The notes below the pieces were generated by a model that saw only the letters and a list, made by a program, of their open reading frames with translations, was not told the DNA's origin and searched no databases. A stretch of DNA of 13,412 nucleotides from SVTX01 sp045659745 (GTDB lineage Bacteria > Bacillota > Clostridia > Oscillospirales > CAG-272), in NCBI GenBank assembly GCA_045659745.1, contig JAZRCL010000100.1:1-13412 (forward strand), written 5' to 3'. Of this stretch, positions 1-5,878 are shown in pieces. The position numbers and the translations under genes were made by a program. How positions within the stretch are numbered: position 1 is the stretch's first letter; every line of letters starts with the position of its first letter.

Positions 1-1
1 G

Positions 2-781
2 GCGATTTTTTCCGACGACAAGGCGTATGCCTCACTCTCCGCGTTTTCTGACATGGCATACGGCGACGTGTTATCAAGCCACAAGCCCTTTTTCAAGCTT
101 ACGGGAATGACTACAAAGCAGGCAAAAATAAAGATAAGCTATTATCCGCTGTCATTTTTGCAGTCAACAATAACCGACGCTCTGCGCTACACCGAAAACA
201 AAATACGCGAGCATCTTGGAATAAAGTCAAAGCTAAACGTCACCACGGTAAATCCCGACATCAAGTGCGCGATAGATAAGTATGCCGAGAAATTCTGCCC
301 GACAATATCCCGCGAAAGACTTGCGCTTGCGGCGGAAAGAAAGGCAGAATCGGTTTATGAAAAGCTTTACGACGTGCCCAAGTCCGAGCTCTCACTTGAA
401 AAGGCACTTGAGATTGAGAAAAAGTCTTGGGAAACCACGAAAATTCTGGTTGAGGCATTTGAGGACGAGAGTGAGCCCATGCCCGAGGTGAATATAGCAC
501 CGGCGGTCATTCAACCCGTCGTGCAAGCGCCCGCTTCCACGGAAAATTCAACGCTATACGAAAGTCTTTGCTTATCTCTTGGAGATAACGCGGAGTTTTT
601 GAAGCTTTGTATCAGTGAGGATTTTGGCGGTCAAAGGCGCTTTGCAAGAGGCGTAGGTGTGTCGACAGACGAGCTTGCCGAGCAGATAAACAGTCTTGCC
701 CTTGATAGCTTAGGAGACATTCTCCTTGAGGACACAGGCGACGGATACGTAATACTTGAGGATTATAAAAATTTATTTTGA
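2..781 (+). CDS. sngA: TerB-C domain protein, 3' part only (SngA-like, Shango defence)
   Basis: The reading frame is open from the first full codon at position 2, so the gene begins outside the window; the ATG at 53 is internal. About 259 residues are visible. The last ~75 resemble the TerB-C domain: a helical stretch, then a pattern around LAEQINSLALDSLGDILLED, and the usual ending with YVILEDYKNLF. A Pro/Ala-rich linker (around APAVIQPVVQAPAST) separates this from an upstream charged helical region. TerB-type proteins were linked to helicase/ATPase neighbourhoods in the Ter-system comparative genomics of Anantharaman and colleagues, and TerB + ATPase + helicase defines the Shango anti-phage system. 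The TerB core and any TerB-N domain would lie to the left and cannot be checked. The stop overlaps the ribosome binding site of the ATPase gene 10 bp downstream, which supports co-transcription and coupled translation. The biochemical role is unknown. Confidence 0.78.
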   Translation, partial: AIFSDDKAYASLSAFSDMAYGDVLSSHKPFFKLTGMTTKQAKIKISYYPLSFLQSTITDALRYTENKIREHLGIKSKLNVTTVNPDIKCAIDKYAEKFCPTISRERLALAAERKAESVYEKLYDVPKSELSLEKALEIEKKSWETTKILVEAFEDESEPMPEVNIAPAVIQPVVQAPASTENSTLYESLCLSLGDNAEFLKLCISEDFGGQRRFARGVGVSTDELAEQINSLALDSLGDILLEDTGDGYVILEDYKNLF

Positions 782-791
782 GGAATGAAAT

Positions 792-2171
792 ATGATAGAT
801 AACAAAAATATATCAAGCGCCACCCCCGCAGTACCCAGAAGAATACTTTCTTCTTTGCTTTCAAGCGTCTCCGCGGGCGTTGTACCGCGAGTCGGCGCTC
901 CTTATATAGCCATAGGCAGACAGGACGAGATAGCGGCCCTCCTATCAGATCTTGAGCAGGTCAACGAGGGCGGCGGAGCTATGCGCTTTCTCATAGGTCG
1001 ATACGGAAGTGGAAAGAGCTTTCTTATTCAGCTTATACGCGGATACGCGCTTGAGCGTGACTTTCTGACCGCAGACTGCGATCTCTCTCCCGAACGCCGT
1101 CTTTACGGCAGTGGCGGCAGCGGAGTTGCAACCTACCGCGAGCTTATGAAAAATCTCGCGTCAAAGACATCTCCCGACGGCGGCGCGCTCTCAAAGATAA
1201 TCTCCCGTTGGATAGGCTCTTTGCGTAATTCCCTTATAGAGCAAGGATTCATACCCGACAGTGCGGACTTCTCACGCGAGCTTAACAAGCTTGTATCAAG
1301 CCAGCTTTCCGAACTTGAATTTTTGGTTGGCGGCTTTGATTTTTCGCGTGTCGTCACAGAATATTACAAGGCAAGTATATCCGACGAGGACTCGTCAAAG
1401 GACAAAATGAGCGCGTGCTTACGTTGGCTCAGAGGTGAATTTTCCAATAAGACCGAAGCAAAGCAGGCCCTCGGATTTTCGGTGTCGGTCATTATCGACG
1501 ACGATAACTGGTATGATTTTCTCAAGCTATGGGCTCAACTCGCAAAGAAAATGGGCTACCGCGGACTTGTGGTATTTATCGACGAGTGCGTAAACCTCTA
1601 CAAAATACCCCACCGCGTAAGCCGTGAGAATAACTACGAAAAAATACTTTCAATGTTCAACGACACCTTACAGGGTCGCGCGCCCGGGCTTGACATAATT
1701 TTCGGCGGCACACCTCAATTTCTTGAGGACACACGTCGCGGACTTTTTAGCTACGAGGCTTTGCGCTCACGTCTGTGCGACAGTAAATTTGCGCTCGGCG
1801 GCTTCAAAAACCTCATAGGCCCAGTAATAAGACTCCGCCGTCTTACCGACGACGAGCTTTTCGCACTCATTCAGAGAATAAGCCTGCTTTATTCGCAGTA
1901 TTACGGCTGGGAATGTACCGTCACCGACGAGGACAGACTTGAATTTCTGAAAATATGTCTTTCCCGCGCGGGTGCAGACAGCATGATAACCCCCCGTGAG
2001 ATGCTCCGCGATTATATGACGGTGCTCAATATCCTTATGCAAAACCCCGAGGCGAAGTTCTCGGACATCGTTGGTAGCGCTGTCACACTTAAAACCGAGG
2101 AGCCTGACGATACGCCCGCTCCCACGCAGCAGACAAATCGAAAATACACCGCAAACGATATTGAATTTTAA
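792..2171 (+). CDS. sngB: P-loop ATPase of the DUF2791/BrxD family (SngB-like)
   Basis: A 459-residue AAA-like ATPase. Walker A is GRYGSGKS (residues 69-76). Walker B is GLVVFIDE (258-265), with the catalytic Asp-Glu. A sensor-like strand IIFGGTPQF (302-310) is followed by an arginine-rich segment (RRGLFSYEALRSRL, from 315). The C-terminal TPREMLRDYM segment (from 400) matches the motif before the end of BREX ATP-binding (BrxD/DUF2791) proteins. There is no signal peptide or membrane segment, so it is probably cytoplasmic. The ATG lies 10 bp after the TerB-C gene, with AGGAATG overlapping that gene's stop. The helicase gene follows after 35 bp. In Shango this is the SngB position; the family is expected to hydrolyse ATP and partner with the helicase on nucleic acid. 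A stray BrxD from BREX is the main alternative, but the TerB-C neighbour favours Shango. Confidence 0.85.
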   Translation: MIDNKNISSATPAVPRRILSSLLSSVSAGVVPRVGAPYIAIGRQDEIAALLSDLEQVNEGGGAMRFLIGRYGSGKSFLIQLIRGYALERDFLTADCDLSPERRLYGSGGSGVATYRELMKNLASKTSPDGGALSKIISRWIGSLRNSLIEQGFIPDSADFSRELNKLVSSQLSELEFLVGGFDFSRVVTEYYKASISDEDSSKDKMSACLRWLRGEFSNKTEAKQALGFSVSVIIDDDNWYDFLKLWAQLAKKMGYRGLVVFIDECVNLYKIPHRVSRENNYEKILSMFNDTLQGRAPGLDIIFGGTPQFLEDTRRGLFSYEALRSRLCDSKFALGGFKNLIGPVIRLRRLTDDELFALIQRISLLYSQYYGWECTVTDEDRLEFLKICLSRAGADSMITPREMLRDYMTVLNILMQNPEAKFSDIVGSAVTLKTEEPDDTPAPTQQTNRKYTANDIEF

Positions 2172-2206
2172 TCTGATTTTTATACAATTCAGGAAAGGAG
2201 CTTTTT

Positions 2207-4465
2207 ATGACGGACGCAGATCTTATATTTGAGAGATTTCCCGATTTTATAAGAGAGTATATCTACTCACACGCGTGGGAGTCTCTGCGCGCGGTACAGG
2301 TTGCCGCCGCGCACACTATATTTGAGACTGACAACAATCTTCTGCTCACCTCGTCTACCGCGAGCGGAAAAACCGAGGCGGCGTTCTTTCCTATTTTGTC
2401 CGAGCTTTACGAGGACAAGCCCAAAAGTATAGGAGTGCTTTATATCGCGCCCCTAAAAAGCCTTATAAATGACCAATTTGAGAGGTTGTCCGAGCTACTT
2501 GATATGACCGACACGCCCCTCACGCACTGGCACGGTGACGTTGCGCAGTCACACAAGAAAAAGCTTCTCTCAAGCCCTCGCGGAATATTGCAGATAACCC
2601 CCGAGTCGCTTGAATCTATGCTTATAAACCGCTCAAACGACATTCCCCGTCTGTTTGGAGACCTGCGATACGTTGTCATAGACGAGATACATACTTTAAC
2701 CGGCACGGACCGAGGAAACCAGATAATCTGTCAGCTTTCGCGTATTGCTCGTATGATAGGCTACCACCCCCGCAGAATAGGTCTTTCGGCAACCATCGGC
2801 AATCCCGATACGGCGGCAGAATGGCTCACCGCCGATACAGGCAGAGACATTGACGTTCCGCAGTTTTCCGAGGAAAAAATCCGCTGGCGACTTGGACTTG
2901 AGCATTTTTATATTGACAATCCCGAGCTTGCGGACAAAACTCTCGCGCCCAACAGAGATGATGACAAGGCTAACGAGTCGGCAGATGAACGCCGTGCTAT
3001 GCTTGACGCGGGATACGAATACATCTACGACTGCGTAAGGGACAAAAAATCCATAGTATTCTCTAATTCCCGCGAGGAAACCGAATATATCTGCGCCACT
3101 CTGCGCCAAATTGCAGGTAAACGCGGCGAGGACGACTCAAAAATCCTCATACACCACGGAAACCTGTCCGCGTCATTACGCGAGGAGGCAGAAATGAAAA
3201 TGCGAAGCGACGAGGAATTTGCCGTAGCCTGCGCAACTGTGACAATGGAGCTTGGCATTGACATAGGTCAACTTGAGCGAGTTGTTCAGGTGCAAGCACC
3301 AAATACCGTTTCAAGCTTTCTTCAGCGTCTCGGCCGCTCGGGCAGACGAGGTCAGCCCTCCGAGATGATGATGGTGTTCAGAGAAGAGGAGGCACTCCCC
3401 AACACACCTCTCCCCCAGCTTATGCCATGGGAGCTTATCCGAGCAATAGCTATTATTCAGCTTTATATTGAGGAGCGGTTTATCGAGCCCTCACAAAGAA
3501 AAAAGTTGCCGTACAGTCTTTTGTTCCATCAGACCCTGAGCGTGCTTGCCTCAAGTGGCGAGCTTACAGCAAAAAGACTTGCCGAGCGAGTTTTATCGCT
3601 ACCTCCCTTTACAAACGTCACCCCCGACTCATATAAAACTCTACTCATCTCAATGCTCAACAATGACCTTATAGAAATGACCGAGGAAAAGGGACTGATA
3701 ATCGGTCTTGTTGGCGAGAGACTGCTTAAGAGCTTCAAGTTCTACGCAGTATTCAAGGACAGTGAGGACTTCACCGTACGTCAGGGCTCGGAGGAGATAG
3801 GCACAATCACCACTCCCCCGCCCGTAGGCGACAGATTTGCTTTAGCAGGTCGCGTCTGGGAGGTCGAGGAAATAGACGTACAGCGAAAGCTTATCTACGT
3901 ACACAAGGTGGACGGCAAAATGGAAATATCCTGGCCCGGAGACTTTGGCGAAATACACACCAAAATTCTCAAGAGAATGAAGCAAGTGCTACTCGAGGAT
4001 ACCGACTACCCATATCTTAAAGAAAACGCAAAAAAGCGTCTGGAGCTTGCCAGACGCACTGCGAAAAATTCGGGTATGCTTGAGCATTCCATAGTCAATC
4101 TCGGTGGCTATACCTACTGTATGTTCCCTTGGCTTGGCACACGCTCGTTCAGAACGCTCCGCAAGTACATACAAAAAAATGCCCACGATCATAATATCTC
4201 GGGCATTGAGTTTGAGGGTTGCTATTATATAACATTTAAGATGGAAAACAGCTCGGATATCGGTTTTATAGCTTCACTTTGCAAGGATGTTGAGGAGTAC
4301 GGCATAGACTGTCACTCCCTCGTGCAAAGCGGCGAGATACCGCTGTTTGAAAAATACGATTCTTATGTCCCCCACGATCTTTTGCGCGATGCCTACGCAG
4401 CAGACAAGCTCCGCGCAGACGAGGCGGAGGAGGCTATAAGAAGCATACTTGACGAATATAAATAA
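2207..4465 (+). CDS. sngC: Lhr/BrxHI-like DEAD/DEAH superfamily 2 helicase (SngC-like)
   Basis: A 752-residue SF2 helicase with a full motif set: LRAVQ region (28-32), motif I TASGKTE (51-57), Ia APLKSL (81-86), Ib TPESL (131-135), II DEIH (159-162), III SAT (194-196), IV VFSNSRE (284-290), V TVTMELGIDIG (344-354) and VI QRLGRSGRRG (373-382). After the two RecA-like lobes come a winged-helix-like region (~430-510) and an Lhr-type C-terminal region (~510-720). All catalytic residues look intact. A strong AGGAAAGGAG sits at 2191-2200, 6 bp before the ATG. It is the last gene of the operon. By family it is an ATP-dependent nucleic-acid translocase or helicase, placed as SngC of Shango or BrxHI of BREX-like sets. 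Substrate and polarity cannot be read from sequence. Confidence 0.88.
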   Translation: MTDADLIFERFPDFIREYIYSHAWESLRAVQVAAAHTIFETDNNLLLTSSTASGKTEAAFFPILSELYEDKPKSIGVLYIAPLKSLINDQFERLSELLDMTDTPLTHWHGDVAQSHKKKLLSSPRGILQITPESLESMLINRSNDIPRLFGDLRYVVIDEIHTLTGTDRGNQIICQLSRIARMIGYHPRRIGLSATIGNPDTAAEWLTADTGRDIDVPQFSEEKIRWRLGLEHFYIDNPELADKTLAPNRDDDKANESADERRAMLDAGYEYIYDCVRDKKSIVFSNSREETEYICATLRQIAGKRGEDDSKILIHHGNLSASLREEAEMKMRSDEEFAVACATVTMELGIDIGQLERVVQVQAPNTVSSFLQRLGRSGRRGQPSEMMMVFREEEALPNTPLPQLMPWELIRAIAIIQLYIEERFIEPSQRKKLPYSLLFHQTLSVLASSGELTAKRLAERVLSLPPFTNVTPDSYKTLLISMLNNDLIEMTEEKGLIIGLVGERLLKSFKFYAVFKDSEDFTVRQGSEEIGTITTPPPVGDRFALAGRVWEVEEIDVQRKLIYVHKVDGKMEISWPGDFGEIHTKILKRMKQVLLEDTDYPYLKENAKKRLELARRTAKNSGMLEHSIVNLGGYTYCMFPWLGTRSFRTLRKYIQKNAHDHNISGIEFEGCYYITFKMENSSDIGFIASLCKDVEEYGIDCHSLVQSGEIPLFEKYDSYVPHDLLRDAYAADKLRADEAEEAIRSILDEYK

Positions 4466-4468
4466 TAT

Positions 4469-4501
4469 CCGTAAAATCGGGGTTGGTTTGAGTGTTTACG
4501 G
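4469..4501. terminator. Weak dyad between the converging helicase and winged-helix genes
   Basis: CCGTAAA (4469-4475) pairs with TTTACGG (4495-4501) across a 19-base loop. It spans the 30-bp gap and the end of the opposing gene. There is no T-run on either side, so it is at best a poor terminator for the two converging genes. Confidence 0.25.
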
Positions 4502-4780
4502 CTTGTCCGTGAGCTTGTAGCCAACTCCGTATTTTGATATTATAAGCACTCTGCCACCGATATTGTGAGCCTTTTTGTTTATGTGGCAGACATGTGCCGC
4601 AATATCACTGACCTTTGGCTTTTTGTCGGGATAGCATTTTTCTATTATTTCATCGGCAGAAACAAAGTCCTCGCTTTGATATATGCATGAAAATATCATA
4701 TATTCTTTTCCCGAAAGCTTCATGTCGTAGCCGAGATATATAACTCTGGAGTTTTGGGTGTCATTGTAAAGAATGGTCAT
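4496..4780 (-). CDS. Stand-alone OmpR/PhoB-type winged-helix DNA-binding protein
   Basis: A 94-residue protein that is essentially one trans_reg_C winged-helix domain. The start of the fold matches KLSGKEYMIF (21-30), helix 2 is VSADEIIEKCY (40-50), the recognition-helix region is VSDIAAHVCHINKKA (57-71), and the wing is LIISKYGVGYKL (79-90), the counterpart of the usual TVRGVGYRL. There is no receiver or sensor domain, unlike classical response regulators of ~220-240 residues. AGAAAGG precedes the ATG at a normal distance. It converges on the helicase with 30 bp between stops, so it is not part of that operon. It may be a small transcription regulator of its own or of the neighbouring accessory DNA; its target is unknown. 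A remnant of a longer regulator is possible, but the start has its own ribosome binding site and no receiver sequence is evident upstream. Confidence 0.72.
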   Translation of the reverse strand: MTILYNDTQNSRVIYLGYDMKLSGKEYMIFSCIYQSEDFVSADEIIEKCYPDKKPKVSDIAAHVCHINKKAHNIGGRVLIISKYGVGYKLTDKP

Positions 4781-4814
4781 CGGGGTTGCCTTTCTGTATT
4801 GATATGTGATTTAG

Positions 4815-5028
4815 AGTTCCCGGTGGGTCACCAACGCAAAAGGGACATCGAATGATGCTTTTGCATTATAGATTAAACTAAAGGACATCGAGTCCTTTAG
4901 TTTGATGAGACTCGAACTTTTACATAATTCGCTTTGCGAATTATGTGATGGATTTCTCATTACCCGGTGGATTACCAATACAAATGGGGGCATCTGTGAT
5001 GCCCCCATTTGTATTGGTGTCCCACCGG
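4815..5028. repeat. Hairpin cluster built around fragments of a tRNA 3' half
   Basis: This stretch has no credible gene. Left to right it holds: an inverted tRNA-tail copy CCCGGTGGGTCACCAA (4819-4834); hairpin A (4836-4864, GCAAAAG/CTTTTGC with inner CATC/GATG and a GGA bulge); hairpin B (4875-4903, 12-bp perfect stem, loop ATCGA); a copy of the T-loop segment GAGACTCGAACT (4907-4918) in the same orientation as the tRNA at 5028-5039; hairpin C (4922-4946, 10-bp perfect stem, loop CTTTG); a second inverted tail CCCGGTGGATTACCAA (4963-4978); and hairpin D (arms 4964-4994 and 4998-5028, 28 of 31 paired, including 21 bp without a break, loop TGT). The right arm of hairpin D is the tail of the tRNA-Lys gene itself. 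GGACATCGA occurs in hairpins A and B. It looks like a palindromic tRNA-derived repeat rather than a terminator, since no T-run follows. Confidence 0.75.
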
Positions 5029-5090
5029 AGACTCGAACTCCGGACCCCTTGGTTAAAAGTCAAGTGCTCTACCGTCTGAGCTAGTGGGTC
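5015..5090 (-). tRNA. tRNA-Lys(TTT)
   Basis: A 76-nt cloverleaf on the - strand with encoded CCA (5015-5017) and discriminator A (5018). The acceptor 5' arm is GACCCAC. The D-arm contains AGCTCAGACGGTAGAGC, and the anticodon loop is CTTTTAA with anticodon TTT at 5055-5057. The T-arm is CGGAG-TTCGAGT-CTCCG. Two stem positions do not pair: 2:71 is A-A because the 3' arm reads GTGGGAC, and 31:39 is A-C. Everything else fits a clostridial tRNA-Lys. A consensus promoter lies just upstream. The 3' end points towards the TerB/ATPase/helicase operon and is embedded in a large palindrome. Confidence 0.9.
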
Positions 5091-5108
5091 TTTTTTGCCT
5101 ACCCGACT

Positions 5109-5137
5109 ATTATATCATAGCAAAATCACTTTGTCAA
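5109..5137 (-). promoter_or_regulatory. Consensus sigma-A promoter for tRNA-Lys
   Basis: On the - strand, TTGACA (5132-5137), 17 bp, then TATAAT (5109-5114), 18 bp before the tRNA 5' end at 5090. This is a perfect match to the housekeeping consensus. Confidence 0.88.
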
Positions 5138-5206
5138 TACTTTTTTTAACAGTTAATGTACAATTTTCTTGTGAGTCGGAAGGCTCTGTTTGTAATATTT
5201 TTCAAT

Positions 5207-5731
5207 TTAGCGTCTGCCGAGAATCGTATCTGCAAACTGGGATATATTGGTGTCCATTATAGTGGGAAGCGAGAGATCTCCCCTTTGCTGTCCGTTTTGT
5301 CCGCCACCGAGTATTTCCGAGCGGACTGCGAAAATTATCATTCTGTCAATTCCCTTTGCCTTGTTCTTGTCAAGACTTCCGCCAAAGCAGGATGCAACAT
5401 CGGCACTCTCAATCAGACTCTCGGGAATGTTTTTGTAGAGATAATCCTCAAAGCAATCCGTAAATCCGCAGCACAAAAAGTACGCACATCGTCTACCCAA
5501 AAGCATGTCCGTATTTTTGCGTAAATATTCGGCGAGCAACTTGTCAATTTTAGCCATTCGGATGCTTGAGCCGAAAACTACCACGTCGTAGTCCTCAACA
5601 CTTGGCATAGCCTCACCGCCGTGACCAATACGCGCAAGAGTCACGTCCTGATTTTTAAGTAGACCCGCAAGCATCTCGGCGCACTCACGTGTCGTGCCGT
5701 TTCTGGTCGCATATGCAATAAGGATTCTCAT
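5207..5731 (-). CDS. Flavodoxin-domain protein (HemG-like Flavodoxin_5 type)
   Basis: A 174-residue flavodoxin fold. The N-terminal strand MRILIAYA is followed by the FMN phosphate-binding loop TRNGTTRE (9-16). The second FMN-loop region, VVVFGSSIRMAKI (50-62), resembles the GSSIR/GASIR segment of HemG-type protoporphyrinogen oxidase. CFGGSLDKNKAKGIDRMI (115-132) matches the family's fGG...DR segment. There is no signal peptide. It probably binds FMN and acts in a cytoplasmic redox reaction. Whether it oxidises protoporphyrinogen is doubtful: clostridial homologues are usually annotated only as flavodoxin family, and no heme genes lie nearby. A run of Cys (82, 87, 88, 93) is notable. GAGGGAAG precedes the ATG, and the gene is divergent from ligA with its own promoter. 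Confidence 0.82.
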   Translation of the reverse strand: MRILIAYATRNGTTRECAEMLAGLLKNQDVTLARIGHGGEAMPSVEDYDVVVFGSSIRMAKIDKLLAEYLRKNTDMLLGRRCAYFLCCGFTDCFEDYLYKNIPESLIESADVASCFGGSLDKNKAKGIDRMIIFAVRSEILGGGQNGQQRGDLSLPTIMDTNISQFADTILGRR

Positions 5732-5763
5732 TCAATCTTCCCTCAAAAAAAAATTACAATACA

Positions 5764-5791
5764 ATTATACCATATGGAAATAAAAAATCAA
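5764..5791 (-). promoter_or_regulatory. Likely sigma-A promoter of the flavodoxin gene
   Basis: On the - strand, TTGATT (5786-5791), 16 bp, then TATAAT (5764-5769), 32 bp before the start codon, in an AT-rich divergent spacer. Confidence 0.68.
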
Positions 5792-5819
5792 GTATAATTT
5801 CAAAACAATTATTTTTTGC

Positions 5820-5848
5820 TTGAAATAAGCTTAGATTTGTGGTATAAT
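5820..5848 (+). promoter_or_regulatory. Likely sigma-A promoter of ligA
   Basis: TTGAAA (5820-5825), 17 bp, then TATAAT (5843-5848). A strong GGAGGAG lies at 5866-5872, before the ATG at 5879. Confidence 0.78.
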
Positions 5849-5878
5849 TATACTATATTACTGTGAGGAGGAGTTTAC

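Noticed and set aside
2696..3109. 137-codon - strand frame inside the helicase gene
   Set aside because: Antisense shadow of conserved helicase motifs; no domain recognised.
4819..4978. Classical att site duplication of tRNA-Lys
   Set aside because: The tail copies are inverted relative to the tRNA and diverged; integrase-generated repeats are direct. An att site may still exist outside the window.
4811..5008. 65-codon - strand frame across the hairpin cluster
   Set aside because: It consists of the repeats and inverted tRNA tails, with no ribosome binding site or recognisable domain.
4815..5028. CRISPR array or retron-type RNA gene in the hairpin cluster
   Set aside because: No regular repeat-spacer periodicity, and no cas gene or reverse transcriptase in the window.
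4902..5084. 60-codon + strand frame ending in a sequence like PPETRTPDPLVKSQ
   Set aside because: It is the antisense translation of tRNA-Lys plus the hairpin cluster, a well-known false gene type.
5156..5524. 122-codon + strand frame opposite the flavodoxin gene
   Set aside because: The - strand frame has clear FMN-binding motifs, a promoter and a ribosome binding site; this one has none.
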